NCBI GenBank assembly: GCA_019636515.1
Contig: JAHBXI010000001.1
Span: 930,001 to 994,000 of the forward strand
DNA: 64,000 bases
DNA from: Phycisphaeraceae bacterium
GTDB taxonomy: Bacteria; Planctomycetota; Phycisphaerae; Phycisphaerales; UBA1924
Reading direction: 5' to 3'
The position numbers and the translations under genes were made by a program. The notes under the pieces are model-generated. The model searched no databases and was not told the DNA's origin. It worked only from the letters and a program-made list of their open reading frames with translations. Shown here in pieces: positions 52,442 to 60,997 of the stretch (position 1 is its first letter; each line of letters begins with the position of its first letter).

Positions 52442-53023
52442 TCGCGATGCCTCCCTGTACCGGTTCCACCGGCCCCCGATCACGAACGGGGCCACCTACC
52501 GCTCGCCAGGCCGACCCTCCTTTCGGCCAACAATGGCGACGGCGACTCTCAGCACGATGTCGGTGATCCACCCGGGAACACGCACGGGGCACGCGCCTTA
52601 CGAACCCACCCTGACGGCGCGCTGGGGCGAAGAACAAAAGCCCGGATCAGTGCCCTGACAATCCTTGTGAAAATACTGTCATTCGTCGAGAGGAATTGAC
52701 CCCCGAGCCGTCAAAACCACTTGCTCGACCATGACTTGCAAAACCGCCATCGAAAAACCCCGCCTGTGGATAACTCCGCGCCGCACCGCCCGCGCTCGGC
52801 GCCGGAGCCTCCGACATAATCGCAATGTCTTTAAGATTCTAAACTTATGATGATTCGACGCCACACGGGCACCAGTACCCGGCACGGCTCGGGTCACCGC
52901 CGGCATGGTCTTGTTCGCCCCCCCGATAAACCCCCGCCGCGCGCCAAGAGGGGGCATGAACCCCAGCCGTCCACCATCCCAATTCAGGAAATCACCCGAG
53001 GTCGTGGGCCGAAACCAGTGCGA
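52442..53023. other. Gene-poor gap containing one perfect DnaA box
   Basis: These 582 bases hold no convincing gene. A perfect match to the DnaA box (TGTGGATAA, reverse of TTATCCACA) lies at 52765-52773. An AT-rich patch occurs at 52815-52860. No cluster of boxes or replication gene is nearby, so it is not called an origin. Confidence 0.4.
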
Positions 53024-54061
53024 TTACCGCGAGGGAACCGCCGGTGTTTCCGCTGGCCTCTCCTGGTCGTTCGCACCACTCTCCGGCCGATCAAGACCCG
53101 CCAGGCTCGCGCTCAGTGACGGCAGGTAGTCCTCCCGATACCAGCGCCACCACCGCGGGCCGTCGAACCCAAGCCCATCGGTCGGATACCCCCACGCCTC
53201 GGTGGTCATTCGCACGAGCACGGTCTGGACGATGGTGCGGTGCGTGGTCACCACCGCGTCCTGGATCCGCAGGATCGTCCCCGTCGTCAGCGTGCTGAGC
53301 GTCGGGTCAAACGCCACCGCGCTGTCGCTCACGATCGGCGTCAGGTCGCTGACGAACGCCGTCTGGGTTCCCACCACGATGTACGCCAGGTCACCGCGAG
53401 GCTCGGCCTGACCGCGGCCCGACGACCCGGGCCCTCCGAACTGCGCGGTGATGAGCCAGGGGATCGCGTCGAAGAACTTCAGCGACTGGGCCAGTTCCGC
53501 CGACCCGTTCACCTTTGTCTCCGACCCGGAACGCAGCCCCCGGTAAATCATGGCTCGCACCCCGGCCGGGATGTCCCCAACCGCCTCGATACGGCGGCCC
53601 AGACGGTCCAGCGCTTCCGCCCGGACGACCTCATCGCGATCAAAGGCGGCCACCCACGCGAGCGCCACATCGGCCTTCTCGCTCTCTTGCTCGAGCAGCA
53701 TATCCAGAATCGCGGTCCGTACGTCGTGGCGCTCACGCTCGAAGATCGTGATCAGCGACGGATAGATGACCGGATCGGTGTACTCACGCAGCCGGAGTAT
53801 TCCCTCCTGGCGGATCTCCGCGCGGCGGATCGATCCGAAGTGCTTGACACGGATTTTCCGGAGTTCCTGCTCCATGCGGGCGAGGCTCGCCCGCTCCGCG
53901 CGCAACGCCTCGGCGGGATCGGACGCCTGGTCACGCTCGCCGGCCGATGGGGCCACACGCGGCGCGGGCGCTGCGTCCTGGGCAACGCACACCCCGGCGA
54001 ATCCAGAGAACGTCAATGAAGATGCCAGCCAGGCGCGGCAAACGGCCCGAGATGAGAGCAT
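53024..54061 (-). CDS. Exported HEAT-like protein (345 aa)
   Basis: A secreted protein with signal peptide ending SGFAGVCVAQ (about residue 28). A Pro/Ala-rich linker and a charged coiled segment follow (LRAERASLARMEQELRKIRV). A helical repeat region resembling HEAT repeats spans about 85-200 (VRTAILDMLLEQESEKADVA, VVRAEALDRLGRRIEAVGD). The C-terminal 140 residues are beta-rich and include ITAQFGGPGSSGRGQ and TTEAWGYPTDGLGF. Similar proteins are frequent in planctomycetes, but the function is unknown. A TATCAT box at 54219-54224 is a possible distant promoter. Confidence 0.75.
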   Translation of the reverse strand: MLSSRAVCRAWLASSLTFSGFAGVCVAQDAAPAPRVAPSAGERDQASDPAEALRAERASLARMEQELRKIRVKHFGSIRRAEIRQEGILRLREYTDPVIYPSLITIFERERHDVRTAILDMLLEQESEKADVALAWVAAFDRDEVVRAEALDRLGRRIEAVGDIPAGVRAMIYRGLRSGSETKVNGSAELAQSLKFFDAIPWLITAQFGGPGSSGRGQAEPRGDLAYIVVGTQTAFVSDLTPIVSDSAVAFDPTLSTLTTGTILRIQDAVVTTHRTIVQTVLVRMTTEAWGYPTDGLGFDGPRWWRWYREDYLPSLSASLAGLDRPESGANDQERPAETPAVPSR

Positions 54062-54338
54062 GGCAACTTTGCCTTTCCGGATCCGAGGCGACCGTGGCGT
54101 CCGTGGCGTCCCGGCCCCGACCCTTCCCTCGACTCGCGCTGCGGGTCGATCGTGGACACCGGATCGTGTCTCGGTCGTCGCGGGGCGGCACCGGCGGCCC
54201 GCCCGATCCGTTCATCCCATGATACTCGGCACGGCCTCGGGCGTTCCGATTTTTCCCGTTCAATTGAGCCGGACCGGCAACGTCAATTTCCCACCTTCAG
54301 GCCGTCACCAGACCGGGCCAAAGTCCCGACCTCGCCTC

Positions 54339-55292
54339 TCAGGAATCAGACACGATGATCGAACCGGGGAACGATGATCTGACCCGTTCGGCATCGACTC
54401 GGGAGGTGAACCGGCCGACCCGTACCGCATGAAGAACCTTTCCCGAACGGACAATCGGGACGATTTTGGGCGTCCCCAGAGCCATGCGGTCGGCCTGGGA
54501 TCGAACCTTGACCACGTGCTGCTCGGCAAAGTGCGAGTTGCTGAAGGCCCCCAGTTGCAGCGTGAACGGCGGCTGCATGGAGTTCGCGGGCGAGGAACCC
54601 TGTCCCTGGGCATACCCGATCACCGTTCCGCCGCGAGCGGGGGTTTTCCCCTCCAGTCTTCCGGCGATCTCCTCGCGAAGCACCGCGTCGTTCCGCGCGG
54701 ATTCCGACGCCCGGCGATAGCACGCCAGCGCGTTGGACTCCTGGCCGAGCGAGCGGTAGGCATCGCCCGCGAAAAGCCCGCAACGGGCCGCCTCGTCCCC
54801 GACGAGCGTGCCCGAGGCGTCATCAAGGAGTTCGGCCCCGCGAGCGGTGTTTCCATCCTCCAGCGCCATCAGGCCGAGCGTGGCGCGTGCCTTTCCCCGC
54901 ACGAGAGGATCTTGGCTTCCCGAAACCTTGTGGAGCCAGGCTCCCGCCTGCGAATTGTTCTTCATGGCGTGCGCGGCCTGCCCGGCGATGAGCATGGCGT
55001 GCTCCCGGGACGCGCTGGAAGTCCGCGAATCCTGCGCCGCCGCCGCGGCGGAGGCGTACGCGGAGGCATAATCCCCGGCGGTGTAGTCCTCGATGTACCG
55101 AGGCCGGGAAGAATCGTTTGAACTCCCGCTCGACGAGGATGAACACCCGGCCGCCGGGATCGCCGCGAACGCGAACAAGATCGCGAGCACGCCCGCCACG
55201 CGGCGATACCGCCGATACGGGATCGCGGGCGTCCTCTCCGGTGAGTCGGACATCGCCGGTCGGGGTGTCCTTGATCGTTGAGCATCTGGCAT
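54339..55292 (-). CDS. Lipoprotein with helical repeats and C-terminal SPOR domain
   Basis: A 317-residue envelope lipoprotein. The ATG at 55292 follows GGAGG by eight bases. The signal anchor ends in a lipobox (AIPAAGC), followed by a Ser-rich linker. TPR-like helices span about 65-215 (AMLIAGQAAHAMKNNSQAGA, LFAGDAYRSLGQESNALACY). The last ~75 residues form a SPOR domain (FTLQLGAFSNSHFAEQHVVK, HAVRVGRFTSRVDAERVRS), which in other bacteria binds denuded septal peptidoglycan. This suggests a role in cell-wall or division-site function. A TATCCT box at 55342-55347 is its probable promoter. Confidence 0.88.
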   Translation of the reverse strand: MPDAQRSRTPRPAMSDSPERTPAIPYRRYRRVAGVLAILFAFAAIPAAGCSSSSSGSSNDSSRPRYIEDYTAGDYASAYASAAAAAQDSRTSSASREHAMLIAGQAAHAMKNNSQAGAWLHKVSGSQDPLVRGKARATLGLMALEDGNTARGAELLDDASGTLVGDEAARCGLFAGDAYRSLGQESNALACYRRASESARNDAVLREEIAGRLEGKTPARGGTVIGYAQGQGSSPANSMQPPFTLQLGAFSNSHFAEQHVVKVRSQADRMALGTPKIVPIVRSGKVLHAVRVGRFTSRVDAERVRSSFPGSIIVSDS

Positions 55293-55341
55293 GTGGATGT
55301 CCTCCGTGGTCGTCCGGGCCGATCGTGCCCGGCTTTCCGAT

Positions 55342-55347
55342 AGGATA
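55342..55347 (-). promoter_or_regulatory. TATCCT -10 box of SPOR lipoprotein gene
   Basis: TATCCT on the minus strand lies 49 bases before the ATG at 55292, leaving a leader that carries GGAGG. Confidence 0.45.
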
Positions 55348-55371
55348 TCGACGGGTCGGGGGCCTTTCGCT

Positions 55372-55377
55372 TAGAGT
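55372..55377 (+). promoter_or_regulatory. TAGAGT -10 box of acyl-CoA ligase gene
   Basis: TAGAGT lies 69 bases before the GTG at 55447; the leader contains GGAAGGAG. It is divergent from the SPOR gene promoter 25 bases away. Confidence 0.45.
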
Positions 55378-55446
55378 TCCGGCTCCGATAGGGAGTACGT
55401 CCGGTTCATCCCCGGCAAAATCAGGGAAGGAGATCCGATCGTTCGC

Positions 55447-56910
55447 GTGAGCATCCACTGGCCCATCATCCGCAGCATGCTCTCCTCACCGCGCCGCGTC
55501 GCGGTGATCGACGAGCGGCGGTCGTACCGATCGGCGGAAATCCTGGTCGCCGCCCTGCACGTGGCCTCGGCGATCGCCCGCGTGAGCGAATCGCGGTGCG
55601 TCGGGGTGATGGTCCCGACCAGCGGGGCGTTCCCGATCGCCGCGCTGGCGGGGTGGATCCTCGGCCGGGTCGTCGTCCCCCTGAATTATCTCCTCAAACC
55701 CGAGGAACTCGCGTACGTGATCGGCGATTGCGGGTGCGACACGATCGTGACGGCGACGCCGCTGATCGACTTCATGGGTTACGAGCCCCGAGTCGATCAC
55801 CTCCTGCGGCTGGACCGCCTGTCGTTCTCCGGCGTGCCCGAAGCCCGCTGGCCCGCCGCCGCCGACGCCCAGGACCTGGGCGTGCTGCTCTACACGTCGG
55901 GGACCAGCGGGCGCCCCAAGGGGGTGATGCTCTCCCACGGGAACATCTCGTCCAACATGCGCCAGATCGTGGACTGGGTGGACTTTGGCCCGTCGGACAC
56001 GATGCTCGGCGTCCTGCCCCAGTTCCACAGTTTCGGGATGACCGTCCTGACGCTCCTGCCGCTGTGGGCGGGGATCCGCGTGATCTTCGCCCCGCGTTTC
56101 GTGCCCGGACGCATCATCAAACTCCTCCGCGAACACCGACCGACCGTGCTGGTGGCGATCCCCTCCATGTACGGCGCGCTCCTGCAGGCCAAGGACGCGG
56201 GACCGGACGACTTCGCGTCGTTGCGCTACGTGGTCTCGGGGGGCGAGCCGCTTCCCGCGGCGGTCTTCGAGAGGTTCCGAGAGCGGTTCGGCGTGACGAT
56301 CAACGAGGGCTACGGCCTCACGGAGACGTCCCCGGTCACGAACTGGTGCCGCCCCGGAGAGTGGCGGCCGCACTCGGTCGGTCGGCCGATTCCCCGTGTC
56401 ATTCAGCGGATCGTGGACATCAACACCGGCCGCGACCTTCCCCCGGGGAAGGACGGGGAGGTCTGGATCGGCGGTCCAAACGTGATGAAGGGGTATTACA
56501 AACTTCCCGAGGAGACGGCGCGAACTCTCACGCCCGAGGGGTTCCTCCGCACCGGCGACATGGGACGCTTCGACGACGACGGGCACCTGTACATCACCGG
56601 GCGGATCAAGGAAATGCTCATCATCGCCGGCGAGAACGTATTCCCGCGAGAGATCGAAGAGGTTCTCAACCTGCACCCGGCGGTCAAGGACTCGGGAGTG
56701 GTCGGTCGGGCCGATCACCTGCGGGGCGAGATCCCCGTGGCGTTCGTGGAATTGAACGAGGGGGCGGGATTCAACGAGAAGGAATTGATCGCCTGGTGCC
56801 GCGGAAAACTCGCCGGGTACAAGGTCCCCGACCAGATCCGCCACCTCGAGGCACTGCCACGAAACCCCACGGGAAAGGTCGTTCGAAGGGAACTCAAAGC
56901 CCTGGCGTGA
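55447..56910 (+). CDS. AMP-dependent acyl-CoA synthetase/ligase
   Basis: An adenylate-forming enzyme, probably a medium- or long-chain fatty acyl-CoA ligase, 487 residues. The ATP loop is LLYTSGTSGRPKGVMLSH at about 149. The second motif is NEGYGLTETSPVTNW. The hinge is RTGDMGRFDDDGHLYITGR, and the C-terminal catalytic Lys lies in NPTGKVVRREL. The N-terminal domain is shorter than in the classic ~560-residue FadD. The GTG start at 55447 follows GGAAGGAG with some extra spacing. The transaldolase gene 87 bases downstream has its own TACACT box. Confidence 0.93.
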   Translation: MSIHWPIIRSMLSSPRRVAVIDERRSYRSAEILVAALHVASAIARVSESRCVGVMVPTSGAFPIAALAGWILGRVVVPLNYLLKPEELAYVIGDCGCDTIVTATPLIDFMGYEPRVDHLLRLDRLSFSGVPEARWPAAADAQDLGVLLYTSGTSGRPKGVMLSHGNISSNMRQIVDWVDFGPSDTMLGVLPQFHSFGMTVLTLLPLWAGIRVIFAPRFVPGRIIKLLREHRPTVLVAIPSMYGALLQAKDAGPDDFASLRYVVSGGEPLPAAVFERFRERFGVTINEGYGLTETSPVTNWCRPGEWRPHSVGRPIPRVIQRIVDINTGRDLPPGKDGEVWIGGPNVMKGYYKLPEETARTLTPEGFLRTGDMGRFDDDGHLYITGRIKEMLIIAGENVFPREIEEVLNLHPAVKDSGVVGRADHLRGEIPVAFVELNEGAGFNEKELIAWCRGKLAGYKVPDQIRHLEALPRNPTGKVVRRELKALA

Positions 56911-56949
56911 TGACGGACGTTGCCTCGCCGACCTCGCTCGCCCGGCCGC

Positions 56950-56955
56950 TACACT
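56950..56955 (+). promoter_or_regulatory. TACACT -10 box of the transaldolase-like gene
   Basis: TACACT lies 42 bases before the ATG at 56998; a CCCGGAG ribosome-binding-like sequence sits in the leader. Confidence 0.5.
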
Positions 56956-56997
56956 GCCCCGAGCACCACCGGACGCGGAACCTCCCGGAGCCCGATC

Positions 56998-57645
56998 ATG
57001 GAACTGTACATCGACACCGCCAACATCGACGAAATCAAGCAGGCCGCCGACCTGGGCGTCCTGGACGGCGTGACGACCAACCCCTCCCTGATCGCCAAGG
57101 AGAAGGTGGACTACGGCCAGCGCCTGGCGGAGATCTGCCGGGTCGTCCCGGGGCCGGTCTCGGCCGAGGTCATCGCCCTGGACTACGACGGCATGGTCAA
57201 GGAAGGAACCGAGCGCTCGAAGATCGCGCCCAACATCATCGTCAAACTCCCCTGCACGATGGACGGGCTCAAGGCCTGCAAGGCGCTCTCCGACGCGGGC
57301 ATCCGCACGAACATGACGCTGTGCTTCCAGCCCATGCAGGCGATGATGGTCGCCAAGGCCGGGGCCTTCCTGGTCAGCCCCTTCATCGGCCGCCTCGACG
57401 ACATCGGCCAGGAGGGCATGGACCTCATCCACCAGATCCGCGCCGTCTACGACAACTACGGATTCAAGACCAAGGTCCTCGCCGCGTCGATCCGTCACAC
57501 CGAGCACATGCTCCGCTGCGCCCTGGCCGGGGCCGACGTCGCCACCGTCCCCTTCAAGGTCATCATGGACTGCATGAAGCACCCGCTCACCGACATCGGT
57601 GTCGAGAAGTTTCTGGCCGACTACCACAAGGCCTTCGGACGCTGA
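56998..57645 (+). CDS. fsa: Small transaldolase / fructose-6-phosphate aldolase
   Basis: A 215-residue member of the short transaldolase family, which includes FSA and TalC. The Schiff-base Lys83 lies in APNIIVKLPCTMDGLKA. Other family segments are MELYIDTANIDEIKQAADLG and GVTTNPSLIAKEK at the N-terminus, FLVSPFIGRLDDIGQEGM in the middle, and the C-terminal GVEKFLADYHKAF. Sequence alone does not separate aldolase from transaldolase activity. It serves central sugar-phosphate metabolism. Confidence 0.94.
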   Translation: MELYIDTANIDEIKQAADLGVLDGVTTNPSLIAKEKVDYGQRLAEICRVVPGPVSAEVIALDYDGMVKEGTERSKIAPNIIVKLPCTMDGLKACKALSDAGIRTNMTLCFQPMQAMMVAKAGAFLVSPFIGRLDDIGQEGMDLIHQIRAVYDNYGFKTKVLAASIRHTEHMLRCALAGADVATVPFKVIMDCMKHPLTDIGVEKFLADYHKAFGR

Positions 57646-57697
57646 GGCTCTCCGCCGCGAGATTCCATCCCCGCGCCGGCATCAGCCTCGTACGCCG

Positions 57698-58186
57698 TCA
57701 ATCCCGGTACTTGAACATGATCGGCCGCTGGTGCTGCGTGTTGGCAAGCACGACCAGCCCCCTGGTAAACCGGACGTTGAGGTCGATCCCCGTCGCCGGC
57801 CCGCTCGTGCTGCTGTAGTGCCCAAGGTACCGCGTCGGCTCCCGGATGTTGGGATCGTCCGAGTCGTAGAACTCGATCCAGTCCCCCGCATTGACCACCA
57901 CGCCGCCCAGGGTCCCGGGCCCCGACACCATCAGCACCCACTGACCCCCCGTCGGGTTCGCCGGGATCAGCGACCACGTGCATGCCGAGCACGGGCTCAC
58001 GGCCGTCAGCGCCAGGTACACCTCATCGAGCGTGCGCATCGTCGGGGAGATCGGACCAGGCGGCGGGTTGAGGTCGCCGCCTCCCGGGGCCCATGATGTC
58101 GCCGCCCCCGCGACCACGACCACGACCAGCGCGACAACCACCACGACGGCAAAGAATGCACGAGCCGGTGAACGATTCCATTTCAT
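57698..58186 (-). CDS. Hypothetical membrane-anchored protein (162 aa)
   Basis: The ATG at 58186 follows GGAGG by seven bases. An N-terminal helix (AFFAVVVVVALVVVVVAGAA) anchors the protein, which is otherwise extracytoplasmic. The domain is beta-rich and carries a CSAC pair (AVSPCSACTWSLIPAN), then GQWVLMVSGPGTLGGVVVNA and WIEFYDSDDPNIREPTRY. Two cysteines three apart outside the membrane could form a disulfide or bind a metal. The family is not recognised. It is divergent from ruvB. Confidence 0.7.
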   Translation of the reverse strand: MKWNRSPARAFFAVVVVVALVVVVVAGAATSWAPGGGDLNPPPGPISPTMRTLDEVYLALTAVSPCSACTWSLIPANPTGGQWVLMVSGPGTLGGVVVNAGDWIEFYDSDDPNIREPTRYLGHYSSTSGPATGIDLNVRFTRGLVVLANTQHQRPIMFKYRD

Positions 58187-58275
58187 CTGCTGCCCTCCGA
58201 AACAGGGCCGCCCCCGGCCCCGGTTGCCACGGAGCATACCCGCGGCCCGCCATCCACACAAACCCCGCCCACGGC

Positions 58276-58281
58276 TAGACT
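58276..58281 (+). promoter_or_regulatory. TAGACT -10 box of ruvB, near-leaderless
   Basis: TAGACT ends nine bases before the ruvB ATG, allowing at most a leader of a few bases. Confidence 0.55.
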
Positions 58282-58290
58282 CCCCCACGA

Positions 58291-59325
58291 ATGGCCACCG
58301 AGCGTCTCCTCTCACCCCAGCCTGGCACCCCCGATGAGGACGAGGCGAATTACGCCCTCCGCCCCGGTCGCATGGAGGAGTACATCGGCCAGCGCGACCT
58401 GGTCGAGCGGGTCTCGATCGCCGTCGCCGCCGCCCGTTCACGATCCGACCCGATGGAGCACGTCCTGCTCCACGGACCCCCGGGGCTTGGCAAGACAACC
58501 CTCGCCCACGTCATCGCCAGGGAAATGAACTCCCGCATCACCGTGACCAGCGGGCCGGCCCTGGCGCGGGGGACGGACCTGGTCTCCGCGCTGCAGCGCC
58601 TCGGGCACGGCGACGTCCTGTTCATCGACGAGATCCACCGACTCCCCGTGGCCGTCGAGGAGTTCGTCTACCCCGCCATGGAGGACTTCCGCATCGACGT
58701 CACGGTCGACAGCGGCCTCAACGCCCGGACGATCCAACTGCGCTGCAAGCCCTTCACCCTCATCGGGGCCACCACCCGGGCCGGGCTGCTCAGTTCCCCG
58801 CTTCGCTCGAGGTTCGGGCAGACCTTCCACCTCCAGTACTACACGGTCGCGGAACTGGCGACCATCCTCCGACGCAGTTGCTCGCTCCTGAACGTCCGGG
58901 ACGCGGACGAACCGGCCCTGCTCCGCATCGCCGAGCGGTCCCGCGGAACCCCCCGCATCGCCAACCGCCTGCTCCGACGCGTGCGTGATTTCTCGCACGT
59001 GCGGGCCGGGAACACCTTCACCCCCGCCGTCGTCGACGATGCCCTGGCCCTCGAAGGCGTCGACCCGCTGGGCCTGGACGAACTCGACCGCTCCTACCTC
59101 CGCACGATCGGCAACGTCTACGCCTGCGGACCCGTCGGCCTCGAGACCGTCGCCGCCACCATGAACGAAGACGCCGGAACGCTCGAGGACGTCGTTGAGC
59201 CGTACCTGCTCCAGATCGGGTTCCTTGCTCGAACTCGACGCGGAAGGGCCCTCACAAGGGCCGCGTGCGAGCACCTGGGGATCCCGTTCAAGACCTCCGA
59301 CTCCGACGAGTCGTCGCTTTTCTGA
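58291..59325 (+). CDS. ruvB: Holliday junction branch migration helicase RuvB
   Basis: RuvB is the AAA+ ring motor that drives branch migration with RuvA during recombinational repair. The 344-residue product has LRPGRMEEYIGQRDLVERV, Walker A GPPGLGKTTLAH, Walker B VLFIDEIHRLP, sensor LIGATTRAGLLSSPLRSRFG with the arginine finger, and the C-terminal winged-helix domain (PYLLQIGFLARTRRGRALTR). RuvA and RuvC are not in the window. It is a single gene with its own promoter. Confidence 0.97.
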   Translation: MATERLLSPQPGTPDEDEANYALRPGRMEEYIGQRDLVERVSIAVAAARSRSDPMEHVLLHGPPGLGKTTLAHVIAREMNSRITVTSGPALARGTDLVSALQRLGHGDVLFIDEIHRLPVAVEEFVYPAMEDFRIDVTVDSGLNARTIQLRCKPFTLIGATTRAGLLSSPLRSRFGQTFHLQYYTVAELATILRRSCSLLNVRDADEPALLRIAERSRGTPRIANRLLRRVRDFSHVRAGNTFTPAVVDDALALEGVDPLGLDELDRSYLRTIGNVYACGPVGLETVAATMNEDAGTLEDVVEPYLLQIGFLARTRRGRALTRAACEHLGIPFKTSDSDESSLF

Positions 59326-59389
59326 CCCGGCGAGTCGATGGCCACCGCCCGCCCGGGCGCTGGTTCGATCGCCGCGCCCGGGCCGCCAA

Positions 59390-59416
59390 CAAAAAACCCC
59401 GGCCGATGGGCCGGGG
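59390..59416 (-). terminator. Rho-independent terminator of PEP-CTERM gene 59450-60280
   Basis: A perfect eight-base stem (59397-59404 with 59409-59416) and four-base loop is followed on the minus strand by TTTTTTGTT. It lies 34 bases past the stop. Confidence 0.85.
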
Positions 59417-59449
59417 TCGGGTATTCAAGCACACGCCTTGCGGATTCGA

Positions 59450-60280
59450 TCAGCGCCGGCGACGGGCCGCGGCCAGGCCGGCCAGGCCGACCAGCGCGAG
59501 CGAGCCGGGAGCCGGGATCGTCGTGGTGACCAGGGCCACGTGCAGACCGAACCAGTCGCCGAACGTCTCGATCGCGATCGTCTCGCTCACGCCGTTGTTC
59601 ACGACGGGCGAACTGATCATCGATGCGTACGGACCCAGGTTGTTGTCGATCGGTCCGCCGACCTGGACGCCGTTGTACCAGATCTTCTCGCCGGTCGTGT
59701 TGGTGTCATCCGCCTGGGTGACGATCTGGAAGTACGCCGGGCCGGGGGCCGCGCCGGTCAGGTTGAAGGAGTAGAAATCGTACGTGTGGCCTTCGCCCAC
59801 GTGCTCCGCGCCCTCGTACGTGTGGACCGAACCGGCCGGGAGGCTCGGGTGGCTGTAGACCACGTGCAGCGACGCCATGTAGATCTGGCTTCCGCCCGAG
59901 ATGTCGAAGGAATAGAACCCGTTGCCGCCGATCTGGCTCGTCACGTCCCAGCGGTAATCGAACAGATCGCCAGACCCCGACAACGCCGATTCGTACGCCG
60001 TCAACGAGCCCATCCCGTTGCCGTTGAAAATCAGGTTGTGCGCCGAGCCGCCGTTGAACCAGTCATTGGAGTGAACGTACGCCGCGAGGATCGTCGAGCC
60101 CGCCGGCATGCCGCCGACAAAGAAATTTCCCGTCGCGTTCGAAACCGACGGGAACGCCACGGCCGTCAACTGGCCCCCGACGTTTCCGAAATAGTTCCCG
60201 GTGTTGTTGATCGCCGCGCCGGCGACGCCGCACAGGCCCGACAACGCCACCACGACCGCCGCTCGATTGAAAGACCTCAT
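59450..60280 (-). CDS. PEP-CTERM-type exported protein (276 aa)
   Basis: The ATG at 60280 follows GAGGAG. The signal peptide ends SGLCGVAGA (about residue 22). The body is a beta-rich, Gly/Asn/Ser-rich extracellular domain (AYVHSNDWFNGGSAHNLIFN, SFDISGGSQIYMASLHVVYS) of unknown family. The tail is IPAPGSLALVGLAGLAAA plus four Arg, the clearest PEP-CTERM-like sorting signal in the window. An AT-rich promoter region lies upstream and a strong terminator downstream, so it is a single-gene unit. Confidence 0.85.
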   Translation of the reverse strand: MRSFNRAAVVVALSGLCGVAGAAINNTGNYFGNVGGQLTAVAFPSVSNATGNFFVGGMPAGSTILAAYVHSNDWFNGGSAHNLIFNGNGMGSLTAYESALSGSGDLFDYRWDVTSQIGGNGFYSFDISGGSQIYMASLHVVYSHPSLPAGSVHTYEGAEHVGEGHTYDFYSFNLTGAAPGPAYFQIVTQADDTNTTGEKIWYNGVQVGGPIDNNLGPYASMISSPVVNNGVSETIAIETFGDWFGLHVALVTTTIPAPGSLALVGLAGLAAARRRR

Positions 60281-60359
60281 TGCAATCTCCTCTCTCTGTT
60301 CTGACACCTTCGCCCCGGCGGACATTCCACCTGGACGAGGCATACACACATACGCATCC

Positions 60360-60365
60360 AGTATA
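60360..60365 (-). promoter_or_regulatory. TATACT -10 candidate in AT-rich leader of PEP-CTERM gene
   Basis: TATACT on the minus strand lies 79 bases before the ATG at 60280. The stretch 60340-60515 is AT-rich and holds a second TATACT at 60406-60411, so the true start site is uncertain. Confidence 0.4.
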
Positions 60366-60481
60366 GGTTTGGCTGCGGTAAAAACCCCATATTTTCGTGC
60401 CCAAAAGTATAAAATCGATGATTCAAATACGAAAAATGCATGAACCAGTATGGTTTGCAACCAAGCAGGCATCGACGCCGA

Positions 60482-60997
60482 TTATGCCAAATATCCAAAC
60501 AAATTACAAACTTTGAGTACGCCCAGGGCATACGCGCCGGCGACCAGATCATCAAGCAGGATCCCCCACCCGCCCGGCACGCGCTGGATCTGGCGGGCGG
60601 GCCAGGGCTTCACGATGTCGAGAATCCGAAAGACCACGAACGCGAGCACCAGCGTTCCTGTAACCCGCGCGGGGGAGTCGGCCACGGCAAGCGGGAGCAT
60701 CATCAACGCCAGCGACTGCCCCGCCACCTCGTCGGCGACCACCACCGATGGGTCCTTGCCGTGGACCACCTCGGCCCGGCTTCCTTGAAGGACGCAGGCG
60801 GCGGAAAAAACCAGGGCGACACCGGCCAGCGTGCCGTTGTAGAGCCACGGCGCCTGAGCCGGGCCAAGTCCGCCGGCAATCAAGGCCCCGGCGAGCACGA
60901 CCGGGGGAATCGAGCCCCACGAGCCCGACGCGGGCCGAAGGTAGCCGATGCCCCAGACGGTCAGCCACGGGAATGAATCACGGGCCGGGTACTTCAT
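60482..60997 (-). CDS. pgpA: Phosphatidylglycerophosphatase A
   Basis: PgpA dephosphorylates phosphatidylglycerol phosphate to phosphatidylglycerol in the inner membrane. The 171-residue product has YLRPASGSWGSIPPVVLA near the N-terminus, the acidic metal-binding motifs HGKDPSVVVADEVAGQS and GWGILLDDLVAGAYALG, and four hydrophobic helices. Its ATG at 60997 overlaps the pgsA stop as ATGA, so the two consecutive steps of phosphatidylglycerol synthesis are translationally coupled. Confidence 0.95.
   Translation of the reverse strand: MKYPARDSFPWLTVWGIGYLRPASGSWGSIPPVVLAGALIAGGLGPAQAPWLYNGTLAGVALVFSAACVLQGSRAEVVHGKDPSVVVADEVAGQSLALMMLPLAVADSPARVTGTLVLAFVVFRILDIVKPWPARQIQRVPGGWGILLDDLVAGAYALGVLKVCNLFGYLA

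Noticed and set aside
52442-53023. Replication origin
   Set aside because: Only one DnaA box, no AT-rich unwinding region of useful length, and no dnaA, dnaN or gidA nearby.
52847-53119. A 90-codon + frame after an AT-rich patch with TAAACT just upstream
   Set aside because: The box is too close to the ATG, the product is extremely Arg/Pro/His-rich, and it overlaps the end of the real gene at 53024 on the other strand.
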